64,000 nt of DNA from Paracoccus bogoriensis (lineage in GTDB: Bacteria; Pseudomonadota; Alphaproteobacteria; Rhodobacterales; Rhodobacteraceae). The DNA is taken from positions 1 to 64,000 of the forward strand of contig NZ_JAHYSR010000005.1 of the NCBI RefSeq assembly GCF_019431455.1, given 5' to 3'. The notes beneath the pieces are model-generated. The model saw only the letters and a program-made list of their open reading frames with translations. It searched no databases and was not told the DNA's origin. Shown here in pieces: positions 49,336-60,284 of the stretch. A program made the position numbers and the translations under genes. Every line of letters starts with the position of its first letter. Position 1 is the first letter of the stretch.

Positions 49336-49832
49336 CCATGGCGCGAATCCTCTGCATCTGGTTCGGCGCGGGCCTTCTGCGCCCGGCTCCGGGAACCTGG
49401 GGCTCGGCGGTTGCATTGGCGCTTGGCCTCCTGATCCACCGCATCGGGCATTTCCCGCTGCTCGCTCTTGCGACGGCCGCGGTCACGCTGACGGGGTTCT
49501 GGGCAGTGCGCGCCTACACCGCCGGCATGGCCGACCCCGACCGGCCCGAGATCGTAATCGACGAGGTCGCAGGCCAGTGGCTGGCGCTCCTCTTTCCCTC
49601 CTTCGGCTTCTGGCTGATGGGCCTGCCGGCCGAGACCTTCCCCTGGCCCGGCTGGACCGCGGCCTTCCTGTTCTTCCGCCTCTTCGACATCTGGAAACCC
49701 TGGCTCGTCGGCCGCGCCGACCGCCGACACGACGCCCGCGGCGTGATGGAGGACGACCTCTGGGCGGGCCTCTTTGCCGGCATCGCCACCATGATCGCCG
49801 CCGCGGCCTTTCACATTCCGATGATGACATGA
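49332..49832 (+). CDS. pgpA: Phosphatidylglycerophosphatase A
   Basis: The 166-residue inner-membrane enzyme dephosphorylates phosphatidylglycerophosphate. The PgpA pattern is clear: [12 protein letters not shown] near the N-terminus, [14 protein letters not shown] carrying the catalytic acids, and [31 protein letters not shown]. About four membrane segments are predicted. An ATG at 49338 is a possible alternative start. Both ends overlap neighbours by four bases. Confidence 0.94.
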   Translation: MTMARILCIWFGAGLLRPAPGTWGSAVALALGLLIHRIGHFPLLALATAAVTLTGFWAVRAYTAGMADPDRPEIVIDEVAGQWLALLFPSFGFWLMGLPAETFPWPGWTAAFLFFRLFDIWKPWLVGRADRRHDARGVMEDDLWAGLFAGIATMIAAAAFHIPMMT

Positions 49833-50299
49833 CCCTCGCCGCCGAGATCCTCAAGGCCGCCCGCGCGCGCGGCGTGACCATCGCCACTGCCGAAAGCTGC
49901 ACCGGAGGGCTGATCGCTGGCGCCCTGACCGACGTGCCCGGCTCGTCCGACGCCTTTGATCGGGGCTTCGTGACCTATTCCAACACGGCCAAGCAGCAGA
50001 TGCTGGGCGTCCGTCCCGAAACCCTTTCGGCCCATGGCGCCGTCAGCGAAGAGGTCGCCTCGGAAATGGCCATCGGCGCGCTGCGTCATTCGACGGCAGG
50101 CATCGCCGTCTCGGTCACTGGCATCGCTGGCCCGGGCGGCTCAGAGCACAAGCCCGAAGGACGCGTCTGCTTCGGCATCGCGCAGGCCTTCGGCACGCGC
50201 ACGGAAACGGTCGAATTCGGCGCCATCGGCCGCCACCGCGTCCGCGCAGCAAGCGTCGAACACGCGCTTCGCCTCCTGCTTGACGCCCTGCGCGCCTGA
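49829..50299 (+). CDS. pncC: CinA C-terminal family nicotinamide-nucleotide amidase
   Basis: The 156-residue stand-alone CinA-C domain deamidates NMN to nicotinic acid mononucleotide in NAD recycling. Family motifs are TAESCTGGLIAGALTDVPGSS, GFVTYSNTAK and SVTGIAGPGGSEHKPEGRVCFG. The N-terminal CinA domain is absent. It is the last gene of purL-ispDF-pgpA-pncC, with an ATGA overlap at its start and an extragenic hairpin repeat after its stop. Confidence 0.93.
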   Translation: MTLAAEILKAARARGVTIATAESCTGGLIAGALTDVPGSSDAFDRGFVTYSNTAKQQMLGVRPETLSAHGAVSEEVASEMAIGALRHSTAGIAVSVTGIAGPGGSEHKPEGRVCFGIAQAFGTRTETVEFGAIGRHRVRAASVEHALRLLLDALRA

Positions 50300-50311
50300 C
50301 GCTTCTTCGTT

Positions 50312-50370
50312 GCCGAAATACCCCGGGGGGGCCGCGCGGCACGCGCGGCGGGGGCAGCGCCCCCTGCCCG
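50312..50370. repeat. Intergenic hairpin repeat, copy B
   Basis: GAAATACCCCGGGGGG is followed by a 7-bp hairpin GCCGCGC...GCGCGGC (50331-50349) and then GGGGGCAGCGCCCCC (50350-50364) with TGCCCG. The outer blocks match copy A at 18467-18527. Located between the convergent ends of pncC and the threonine aldolase gene, it could also act as a bidirectional terminator. Confidence 0.55.
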
Positions 50371-50377
50371 GCCCGCC

Positions 50378-51427
50378 TCAGGCGCAGCCCCCTCGCAGCA
50401 GCATCTCCAGCACCGCCACATCACGATCAGGCATGTCCCAGGAACAGACCAGGCGCACCGGAACGGGCGCGCCCTCGGTCAGGGGGGTGTCGCCCCACAG
50501 ATGATACAGAATGCCCGCCGCCTGCGCCCGCTCATGGGTCAAGGCCGGGATCGCGGCAAAGACCGCGTTCGACTCGGTGGGCGCCAGCAGCGTCCCGCCG
50601 CCCTCCAGCACCGCCTCGGCCAGCCGGGCAGCCTTGGCATTGGCCTGTTTCGCCAGGTCCAGCCACAATCCGCCCGTCAAAAGCGCCAGCATCTGCGCCG
50701 CCAGAAAACGGCTCTTCGACCAGACCTGCCCGGCCTGCTTGCGGCGATAGTCGAAATCCTCGGCCAGAGCCGGGTCGAAAAAGATCACCGCCTCGGCGGC
50801 AACGGCCCCGTTCTTCGTGCCGCCGAAGCACAGCGCATCGACGCCCGCGCGCCAAGTCATCTCCGCCGCCGAGCAGCCTGCGAAAGCCACCGCATTGGCA
50901 AACCGGGCCCCGTCCATATGCAGAGGCAGCCCCGCATCATGCGCCACTTGCGCCAGGGCCGCGACTTCTCTGGGGTGGTAAACCCTGCCCCATTCGGTCG
51001 CATTGGTGATCGAGACCAAGGCGTTCCGGCCGCCGTTCAGCCCTGCGCGCGCCCCGGCCGCGACCGCGCGCGCCAGCGCGTCGGGGGCGATCTTGCCACC
51101 CTCGCCCGCGACAGTCACCAGCTTGGCGCCATGGGCATGGAACTCGGGCGCGCCGCATTCGCTGGTCTCGATATGCGCGTCCTCGTGGCAGTAGATCCGC
51201 CCGAAAGACGGTGCCAATTGCGCGCAGACCAGTGCATTGGCCGCCGTGCCGGTCGCCACGAAACGCACCACCGCCCGCGGAGCCTCAAGCACCTCGCGCA
51301 GCATCGCCTCGGCGCGAGCCGTAACCGGATCGGCCCCATAGGCCATCACCGCCCCGTCATTCACCTGCGCCAGAGCCGCCAGAACGGCCGGATGTGCGCC
51401 CCAGGAATTGTCCGAGGCGAAGTTCAC
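50378..51427 (-). CDS. ltaE: Low-specificity L-threonine aldolase
   Basis: The 349-residue fold-type I PLP enzyme cleaves L-(allo)threonine to glycine and acetaldehyde. It begins with GTG (M-NFASDNSWGAHP), which overlaps the upstream stop as GTGA, and the SDN motif starts the family sequence. The PLP Lys lies in LCFGGTKNGA. The length is typical. It forms a unit with the ycgN-like and ribF genes through overlaps. Confidence 0.9.
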   Translation of the reverse strand: MNFASDNSWGAHPAVLAALAQVNDGAVMAYGADPVTARAEAMLREVLEAPRAVVRFVATGTAANALVCAQLAPSFGRIYCHEDAHIETSECGAPEFHAHGAKLVTVAGEGGKIAPDALARAVAAGARAGLNGGRNALVSITNATEWGRVYHPREVAALAQVAHDAGLPLHMDGARFANAVAFAGCSAAEMTWRAGVDALCFGGTKNGAVAAEAVIFFDPALAEDFDYRRKQAGQVWSKSRFLAAQMLALLTGGLWLDLAKQANAKAARLAEAVLEGGGTLLAPTESNAVFAAIPALTHERAQAAGILYHLWGDTPLTEGAPVPVRLVCSWDMPDRDVAVLEMLLRGGCA

Positions 51428-51864
51428 GACAGATCCTCGATGATGTAATCCTCCCAATCATCCTCGGTCACCGCGACCTCGCTGACGGTCCAGCCACGCA
51501 CGCTGGCGCCCGCACGATGCACAGCATCGGGATCGCCCGAGACCAGATGATGCCAGTCGTAAAGCGGTTTGCCCTCGGCCCGCAGACGATAGGCGCAAGT
51601 CGCGGGCAGCCACCAGGCGATCTGGCTCAGCTTTTCAGGGGTCAGGACCACGCAATCGGGCACGAATTGGTGGCGATCGGGATAGTTGGTACAGCGGCAG
51701 GTCTGTCCGTCCAGCAGCTTGCAGGCCACGCGGGTAAAGGCCAGCTCGTCCGTATCCTCGAACTCGATCTTGTTCAGGCAGCACTTGCCGCAGCCGTCGC
51801 AAAGCGCCTCCCATTCAGGGTGGGTCAGTTCATCCAGCGGCAATTCCCAGAACCTCGGACGCAT
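51424..51864 (-). CDS. YcgN family cysteine cluster protein (UPF0260)
   Basis: The 146-residue protein carries a cysteine cluster, CDGCGKCCLNK followed by a later CKLLDGQTCRCTNY and an isolated Cys in VPDC, with the family sequence PLYDWHHLVSGDP. It may bind a metal or iron-sulfur cluster; the function is unknown. ATG 51864 is chosen over a TTG one codon earlier because it makes a TGATG junction with ribF. Its stop overlaps ltaE. Confidence 0.88.
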   Translation of the reverse strand: MRPRFWELPLDELTHPEWEALCDGCGKCCLNKIEFEDTDELAFTRVACKLLDGQTCRCTNYPDRHQFVPDCVVLTPEKLSQIAWWLPATCAYRLRAEGKPLYDWHHLVSGDPDAVHRAGASVRGWTVSEVAVTEDDWEDYIIEDLS

Positions 51865-52793
51865 CAACCGCCCGCCAGCACGCGCCGCGCCTGATCGGCG
51901 TCGCGGGCGATCTGGTCGATCAGCGCGGGCAAAGTGTCAAAGCGCATCTCGTCGCGCAGGAACTCGACCAGCGCGACCGACAGGTGCTGGCCGTAAAGAT
52001 CGCCCGAGAAATCGAACAGATGCACCTCCAGATTGGGCGCGTTATCGCCGAACATCGGACGCACTCCGAGCGAGGCGACCCCCTGGCAGGACAGCCGGTC
52101 CGGCCCGGTCAGCACATCGACCAGAACCGCATAGACGCCAAGGCGCGGCAGATGCAGCCTCTCCATCGCCATGTTCGCGGTGGGCCAGCCCAGTTCGCGC
52201 CCGCGTTTGGCACCATGCAGGACTTCGCCCTCGATGCGGTGCCAATGGCCCAACATGCGCTCGGCGTCACGGGTCCGGCCCTCGGTCAGCGCCTGACGGA
52301 TCGCGGTCGAGCTGTATTCGGCCCCCGCATCGCCCACCAGCGGCAGGGTCGTGACGCCGAAGCCAAGCGCCTGGCCCAGATCAGCCAGCAGGCGGGCATC
52401 ACCGGCGCGGTCCTTGCCAAAGCGGAAATCGGCACCGACGGTGACATGATCAGCGCCCAGCCCCTCAACCAGAACCTCGCGGGCAAAGGCCTCGGGCGTC
52501 AGCCCTGCCAAAACCGCACCAAAGGGCAATTCGTAAAGATGCTCGACCCCAAGACGTGCCAGCCGGTTCGCCCGCGCCTCGGCATTCATCAGCCGGAAGG
52601 GGGGCGCGTCGGGGACAAGAAATTCGCGGGGATGAGGCTCGAAGGTCAGCACGCCAAGCGGCGCATCCGAGGCCGCACGCGCGGCCTCGATCACCGCGCG
52701 ATGCCCCCGATGAACGCCGTCGAAATTGCCCATGGCCAGACTGGCCCCGCGGGCCGAGGCGGTCAATCCGGTCCAGTCGCGATGGATCTGCAA
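51864..52793 (-). CDS. ribF: Bifunctional riboflavin kinase/FAD synthetase
   Basis: The 309-residue protein has an N-terminal nucleotidyltransferase domain (MGNFDGVHRGHRAVIE near 22-37, GADFRFGKDRAGD near 140) and a C-terminal riboflavin kinase domain (HGAKRGRELGWPTANMA near 193, NLEVHLFDFSGDLYG near 255). It makes FMN and FAD. It leads a ribF-ycgN-ltaE set with TGATG and GTGA junctions. Confidence 0.96.
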   Translation of the reverse strand: MQIHRDWTGLTASARGASLAMGNFDGVHRGHRAVIEAARAASDAPLGVLTFEPHPREFLVPDAPPFRLMNAEARANRLARLGVEHLYELPFGAVLAGLTPEAFAREVLVEGLGADHVTVGADFRFGKDRAGDARLLADLGQALGFGVTTLPLVGDAGAEYSSTAIRQALTEGRTRDAERMLGHWHRIEGEVLHGAKRGRELGWPTANMAMERLHLPRLGVYAVLVDVLTGPDRLSCQGVASLGVRPMFGDNAPNLEVHLFDFSGDLYGQHLSVALVEFLRDEMRFDTLPALIDQIARDADQARRVLAGG

Positions 52794-52889
52794 GGCCAGT
52801 CCTCATCTGATGGCCGCACGCGGCCTGTTCCGGCTTTGCGTATCGCGCAGGGCGGACCCGGTTGCAAGAGATCGGTCCGCCGCAGTCTG

Positions 52890-53759
52890 TCAGCGCAGCC
52901 GCCCGATCGCGTAGCGCGGCGCCTGTTCGTGAACCGACAGCCATTCCGCCAGCGCGACCGGATCGGGGTTCTCGACATCCGGGCCGAAGGCGTCGGCCGC
53001 CAGACCGCCGGTCACGAAAAGCGCGTCGATCCCTTCCTGCGCCGCGCCCTTGATGTCGGTGGCGATCCCGTCGCCGACGGCCAGGATGCGGGCATCTTCG
53101 GGCAGGTCCATCAGGCGGCGTGCACGGTCGTAGATCGGCGGGTGAGGTTTGCCGAAATAAAATGCCTTGCCGCCCAGGCTTTCGTAGAACTCGGCCAGCG
53201 CGCCAGCGCAATAGATCCGCGTCTCGCCCAGATCGACCACGATATCGGGATTGGCGCAAAGCATCGGCAGGCCGCGTTCGCGCGCCAGCAGGAACCGGGC
53301 GCGGTAATCTTCGGGCGTCTCGGTCTCCTCATCGAAGGGGCCCGAAACAACGATGCCCTCGGCCTCTGACAGCGGGACGCGCGTGATCGGGGGCGCATCG
53401 GCGAATTCAGGCGGGATGTCGGTGAAGAAGCCCTCATCCTTGTCCGGGCCGATATGCCAAATCTTGCGGCCCACCGCGCCCGCAAACATCGCCTCTTGCG
53501 CGGCATCGCCCGAGCTGACGACCAGATCCCAAGCGTCGCGCGGAACGCCCATGCGATCAAGCTGCTCGATCACATGGCGGTTTGGGCGCGGCGCATTGGT
53601 CATCAGGCAGACCTGGCCACCCCGCTTGCGGAAGGATTGCAGCGCCGCCACGGCCTCGGGCCAGGGTTGCCTGCCATCATGCAGGCAGCCCCAGAGGTCG
53701 CAGAAAAGCGCGTCGTAGCTGTCCGCGATCTCGGACAGCGCGCCGATGATCTGCGTCAT
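52890..53759 (-). CDS. TIGR01459-family HAD-superfamily hydrolase
   Basis: The 289-residue class IIA HAD phosphatase (NagD-like) has motif I as LFCDLWGCLHDG. The second Asp of the usual DxD is replaced by a Trp-Gly context, as is usual for this subfamily, and ILAVGDGIATDIKGAAQEGIDALFVTGG supplies the C-terminal motif IV. Substrate unknown. The start overlaps the ppaC stop by one base (TGATG), so it is coupled to pyrophosphatase synthesis. Confidence 0.88.
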   Translation of the reverse strand: MTQIIGALSEIADSYDALFCDLWGCLHDGRQPWPEAVAALQSFRKRGGQVCLMTNAPRPNRHVIEQLDRMGVPRDAWDLVVSSGDAAQEAMFAGAVGRKIWHIGPDKDEGFFTDIPPEFADAPPITRVPLSEAEGIVVSGPFDEETETPEDYRARFLLARERGLPMLCANPDIVVDLGETRIYCAGALAEFYESLGGKAFYFGKPHPPIYDRARRLMDLPEDARILAVGDGIATDIKGAAQEGIDALFVTGGLAADAFGPDVENPDPVALAEWLSVHEQAPRYAIGRLR

Positions 53760-54676
53760 CAGACCGCCAGCGCCGGCAGGATCTGCTTCTTGCGGCTCAT
53801 GATGCCGGGCAAAACGACGCTGTCGCCGGTGACGGTCACGGCGAAGCTGCGCTCGGCCACGGATTTGACGAAGTCGTTCGGCACCAGCAGCGTGGCTTCT
53901 TCGCGCAGGATGTCCACGATGAACAGCAGCACCTCGTCGGCGCCGTCATCGGCCGCAACCTTGGGCATCGCGGCCAAGAGCGCCGCCTTGCGGCCCAGCA
54001 GGACCTGAGGCGCAGTCGTTTCCAGAACCGAGACGCGCAGCTTCTTGCCGCCCAGTTCGTATTCCTTGCTGTCCATCCGCAGCAGGGCCTCTTCCGAGAA
54101 GGCGCTGACATCGGATTTCGCCGCGAACATCTCGGCGGCGTAATCGGCGATGGTGATGCCCAGATCGGCAGCCAGCTTCTCGGCCACGGCGCGGTCATGG
54201 GGCGTGGTCGTCGGGCTGCGGAATTCCAGCGTGTCCGACAGGATGCAGGTCAGCATCGCACCCTTGATGGATTGGGGCGCGCGTGCCATGTCCTCGCCAA
54301 TGAGGTCATGCATGATCGTGGCGGTGCAGGCCAACGGGCGCACGGTGATGTTGATCGGGTTGCGCGTCCTGATGCCGCCCGCCAGCAGATGGTGGTCGAT
54401 GATCTCGATCACGTCCGCTTCGTTGATCGAGGCGGGCAGTTCGGCCGGGTTGTTCGTGTCCACGACGACGCATTGATCGCCCTTGGCGACATCCTGGATG
54501 ATGCGCGGCTTGGGCAGATCCCAGCGGTTCAGCATCCAGACGGCTTCGGTGTTCGGCTCGCCCTGCAGGACGGGTTCGGCCGGCTGCTTGCGGACTTCGT
54601 TCAGATACCAGGCCCAGATGATGGGCGAGCCGGTGGAGTCGGTGTCAGGGGCGGTGTGGCCGAAGACCTTGATCAT
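53759..54676 (-). CDS. ppaC: Manganese-dependent inorganic pyrophosphatase
   Basis: The 305-residue family II (DHH) pyrophosphatase has metal motifs GHTAPDTDST (about 6-15), VVDTNNP (about 71-77) and IDHHLLAGG (about 93-101), with the DHHA2 substrate domain at the C-terminus. It hydrolyses PPi to drive biosynthesis. The gene has a well-formed promoter 39-67 bases upstream and an HAD hydrolase gene overlapped at its stop. Confidence 0.95.
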   Translation of the reverse strand: MIKVFGHTAPDTDSTGSPIIWAWYLNEVRKQPAEPVLQGEPNTEAVWMLNRWDLPKPRIIQDVAKGDQCVVVDTNNPAELPASINEADVIEIIDHHLLAGGIRTRNPINITVRPLACTATIMHDLIGEDMARAPQSIKGAMLTCILSDTLEFRSPTTTPHDRAVAEKLAADLGITIADYAAEMFAAKSDVSAFSEEALLRMDSKEYELGGKKLRVSVLETTAPQVLLGRKAALLAAMPKVAADDGADEVLLFIVDILREEATLLVPNDFVKSVAERSFAVTVTGDSVVLPGIMSRKKQILPALAV

Positions 54677-54714
54677 GGAAAAGCGCCTCTTGCTTCATGC
54701 GTCACTTGACCGCG

Positions 54715-54743
54715 CTTATAGGTAAGCGCGCGCGGCTTGTCCA
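54715..54743 (-). promoter_or_regulatory. Sigma-70-type promoter of ppaC
   Basis: On the minus strand TGGACA (54738-54743) and TATAAG (54715-54720) are separated by 17 bases. This predicts a leader of roughly 30 bases before the ATG at 54676. Confidence 0.65.
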
Positions 54744-54810
54744 CGACCGCACAGGAGCGCCCCGACCCTGCCACGCGACCGTGGCCCGGCCCCCGTGATC
54801 CGAGCCACGC

Positions 54811-54835
54811 AAAAGAGGCGCCCGGTCGGGGCGCC
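54811..54835 (-). terminator. Intrinsic terminator of carD
   Basis: On the minus strand a 7-bp stem GGCGCCC / GGGCGCC with a five-base loop is followed by TCTTTT. It lies 23 bases after the carD stop. Confidence 0.75.
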
Positions 54836-54857
54836 CCTTGCAAGGATTGCGCAGACA

Positions 54858-55367
54858 TCAGGCGGCGCGCGAGGTCAGCACCTCTTCGACGCGCTTCTGG
54901 GCGCCACCCTCGTCCAGACCGCCGACGGCGGCGACTTCGCGGGTCAGGCGATCCAGCGCGGCTTCGTAAAGCTGGCGCTCGGAATAGGATTGCTCGCGCT
55001 GATCGTCGCTGCGGTGCAGGTCGCGCACGACCTCGGCGATGGCCATCAGGTCGCCGGAATTGATCTTCTGTTCGTATTCCTGCGCGCGGCGCGACCACAT
55101 GGCGCGCTTGACGCGGGCCTTGCCCTTCAGCGTCTCCAACGCGCGCTCGATCAGGTCCGGCGAGGACAGGCTGCGCATCCCGATCTCGCTGGCGCGGGCG
55201 GTCGGCACGCGCAGGGTCATCTTGTCCTTGTCGAACGAAATGACGAACATTTCAAGCCGCAGCCCCGCGACTTCCTGCTCTTCGATCGAGACGATCCGGC
55301 CGACACCATGGGCAGGATAGACGACGAAATCATCGGGGCGGAATTCGTTCTTCTTGGTTTTCGACAT
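54858..55367 (-). CDS. carD: CarD-family transcriptional regulator
   Basis: The 169-residue protein has an N-terminal RNA-polymerase-interacting Tudor-like domain (FRPDDFVVYPAHGVGRIVSIEEQEV, about 7-65) and a C-terminal helical domain with WSRRAQEYEQKINSGDLMAIAEVVRDL (about 91-118). CarD/CdnL binds the polymerase beta subunit and stabilises open complexes at housekeeping promoters. It has its own terminator and a 348-base upstream gap. Confidence 0.95.
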   Translation of the reverse strand: MSKTKKNEFRPDDFVVYPAHGVGRIVSIEEQEVAGLRLEMFVISFDKDKMTLRVPTARASEIGMRSLSSPDLIERALETLKGKARVKRAMWSRRAQEYEQKINSGDLMAIAEVVRDLHRSDDQREQSYSERQLYEAALDRLTREVAAVGGLDEGGAQKRVEEVLTSRAA

Positions 55368-55455
55368 CTGGCTTCCTCTGTATGCGCCCCGTCAGGAGCA
55401 CAAAGAAACCGCAAGCGGCGGATGGCCGCCTTCGGTCCGTTTTCCTGTCTGTCTG

Positions 55456-55608
55456 TCAACCCGGCCCGGCAGAGGGCCCGGATAAGGCAGCTTTCCAGCG
55501 CGAACCGGGCCAGCCCTGACAAACGGTCAGCAGCCTGGCGATCAGCAGCGCGATAGTCGCCAACATAACACAAAAATGACGCACAAGAAAGCGTCCGTTT
55601 GTGCGCAT
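55456..55608 (-). CDS. Possible 50-residue membrane peptide in the carD-fdxA gap
   Basis: The 348-base gap 55368-55715 has no recognisable gene. One short frame, MRTNGRFLVR followed by a hydrophobic stretch (about 10-30) and a WPGSRWKAALSG tail, would make a single-span peptide. There is no good SD sequence before the ATG at 55608. The gap must also carry the carD promoter. I see no family resemblance, so the frame may be chance. Confidence 0.2.
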   Translation of the reverse strand: MRTNGRFLVRHFCVMLATIALLIARLLTVCQGWPGSRWKAALSGPSAGPG

Positions 55609-55715
55609 TGCGCAAGGCTGGCCTGCGCCTTTCGCCAGATCGGCAAGGACCGGGCCAGGGCGGCACATCGTCAGGCCCGGCCCTGAGCAAGCCGTCCGAT
55701 CGCCTCGGCTCGCCC

Positions 55716-56054
55716 TCAGTCGCCAGCGCCGGGCGCTTCCGAGAAATACTTTTCCAGCTTGCCTTCGACCCCATCCATCTCCGCCGCGGTGGGCAGGGGA
55801 TCCTTCTTGCGCGTAATGACCGGCCAGAGTTCGGAATACTTGCGGTTGAACTCGACCCATTTCTCCATGTCAGGTTCCGTATCCGGGCGGATCGCATCGG
55901 CCGGACATTCGGGTTCGCAGACACCGCAATCAATGCATTCGTCGGGATGGATGACCAGCGTGTTCTCGCCCTCGTAGAAGCAATCAACGGGGCAGACCTC
56001 GACACAGTCGGTATATTTGCACATGATGCAGTTGTCAGTCACGACATAGGTCAT
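55716..56054 (-). CDS. fdxA: Ferredoxin FdxA (3Fe-4S/4Fe-4S)
   Basis: The 112-residue seven-iron ferredoxin begins [29 protein letters not shown], followed by the second cluster motif [12 protein letters not shown]. The long C-terminal extension (about 58-112) is typical of the alphaproteobacterial FdxA group. It is a low-potential electron carrier; its partner is not visible. It sits 38 bases downstream of the S4-domain gene on the same strand. Confidence 0.95.
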   Translation of the reverse strand: MTYVVTDNCIMCKYTDCVEVCPVDCFYEGENTLVIHPDECIDCGVCEPECPADAIRPDTEPDMEKWVEFNRKYSELWPVITRKKDPLPTAAEMDGVEGKLEKYFSEAPGAGD

Positions 56055-56091
56055 CTGGCGCGCTCTTTCCGTGCATGGCTGTTCAGGGGCT

Positions 56092-56397
56092 TCACTTAGT
56101 CCCTCCGGACGGATCAATCAACCCGTCGGAAAGATCGCGGTAGAGGCCCTGTGCCTCGCCGGCGGGACCGCGGCGATGACCCAATTCAATCACCTGCAGA
56201 ACCCGCACCCGGCCATGGGCCGAGATCACCACCTCGTCGCCCGGCCTGACGGTGCGGTGGGGTTTGAAGCAGGGCTGGCCGTTCACGCGGATGCCGCCGC
56301 CCGCAATGCGATCGGCGGCGAGGGCGCGGGACTTGAAGACCCGCGCCTGAAACAGCCACTTGTCCAGGCGCAGGCCCGGATTGGCGGCCTGCTGCAC
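56092..56397 (-). CDS. hslR: S4-domain RNA-binding protein, Hsp15-like
   Basis: The 101-residue protein has an S4 RNA-binding domain: [33 protein letters not shown]. coli Hsp15 binds 50S subunits that carry nascent chains and helps recycle them. GTG at 56397 directly follows the TAG of the helicase gene, with no spacing, so translation is probably coupled. Confidence 0.87.
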   Translation of the reverse strand: MQQAANPGLRLDKWLFQARVFKSRALAADRIAGGGIRVNGQPCFKPHRTVRPGDEVVISAHGRVRVLQVIELGHRRGPAGEAQGLYRDLSDGLIDPSGGTK

Positions 56398-59343
<2,946 letters not shown>

Positions 59344-59346
59344 TCC

Positions 59347-59928
59347 TCAGATATCGGTGCCGCGCAGGCGACGTTCCAGACGGGCGGCGGCGTCCAGCGC
59401 CTCTTGCTGATGAGGATGGACCTTCAGGCTTTCGCGATAGGCCGCCAGCGCCCGTTCCGGCTGGTCGATTTCCTCAAGCATGGCGCCAAGCTGGGTCATG
59501 GCGGCAAAATGACGCGGCTCCAGCACCAGGGTCCGGGCCAGATCCTCGATGGCGGGACCGAACTGGCCCGCCATGGCCAAGGCCGCCGCGCGGGTCTGCC
59601 AGCCCGCCGCAAAATCCGGCGCATGGTCGGTCAGCGCGCTGAGATGGCCGATCGCCTCGTCCAGATCGCCCCGATCCAGCGCATCCTCGCCCCGGCGCAG
59701 CAGCAGGTCCATCGCGGGCGAACCCGACCGCGACCAGGCCCGCAGGATGTCGCTTTCCGCGATACGCCAGCCCTCGCCCTCGGGGTTGGCCAGGCGCCGG
59801 AAGGCATCCTCAAGGTCGATCGGCTGGGCAGGTGCCGCGAAAGCTGTTGCCGCGACAATCAGGATTGTCACCAATCCGGTCTTGAATGCCGCGACGACAT
59901 CATGGAATTGGTTGCGAAGCGCGCTCAT
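59347..59928 (-). CDS. Tetratricopeptide-repeat protein, secreted
   Basis: The 193-residue protein has a membrane or signal segment (about 17-34) and then about three TPR units from residue 70 (ALDRGDLDEAIGHLSALTDHAPDFAAGWQTRAAALAMAGQ and so on). TPRs mediate protein contacts; no enzymatic motif is present. The ATG at 59928 was chosen because the signal segment then lies near the N-terminus. Its stop precedes the helicase ATG by three bases. Confidence 0.8.
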   Translation of the reverse strand: MSALRNQFHDVVAAFKTGLVTILIVAATAFAAPAQPIDLEDAFRRLANPEGEGWRIAESDILRAWSRSGSPAMDLLLRRGEDALDRGDLDEAIGHLSALTDHAPDFAAGWQTRAAALAMAGQFGPAIEDLARTLVLEPRHFAAMTQLGAMLEEIDQPERALAAYRESLKVHPHQQEALDAAARLERRLRGTDI

Positions 59929-59990
59929 AATGCCTGATGTAACCCAGCCCGTATGCCGGGCGCCAGCCAAAGCGCAAGAGAGGACATGAA

Positions 59991-60281
59991 ATGAGCGAAG
60001 TCGTGAAAGCCGCCGTCGAGAAACTGGGAGAGAAGATCGACAGCTTCGACTCGACGGCAAAATTCGTCATCACCGGCGAAGGCGCCATCATCATCGACGA
60101 AAACGGTGTGCGCGCCGCCGACGAGGGCGAAGAGGCCGAGGTGACGCTGACCGCCAGCCGCGAAACCTTCGAGGGCATCATGACCGGCGACGTGAACCCC
60201 ACCACCGCCTTCATGATGGGCAAGCTCAAGGTTGACGGCTCGATGGGGGTCGCCATGCAACTTGGTCAGAAACTGTCCTGA
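59991..60281 (+). CDS. SCP2 sterol-binding domain protein
   Basis: The 96-residue single-domain protein has the SCP2 pattern: FVITGEGAIIIDENGVRAADEGEEAEVTLTASRETFEGIMTGDVNPTTAFMMGKLKVDGSMGVAMQL. Such domains bind lipids or acyl-CoA. It starts after GAGAGGACATGAA with a reasonable SD sequence, and the hydrolase gene follows three bases after its stop, suggesting joint lipid handling. Confidence 0.9.
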   Translation: MSEVVKAAVEKLGEKIDSFDSTAKFVITGEGAIIIDENGVRAADEGEEAEVTLTASRETFEGIMTGDVNPTTAFMMGKLKVDGSMGVAMQLGQKLS

Positions 60282-60284
60282 CGG

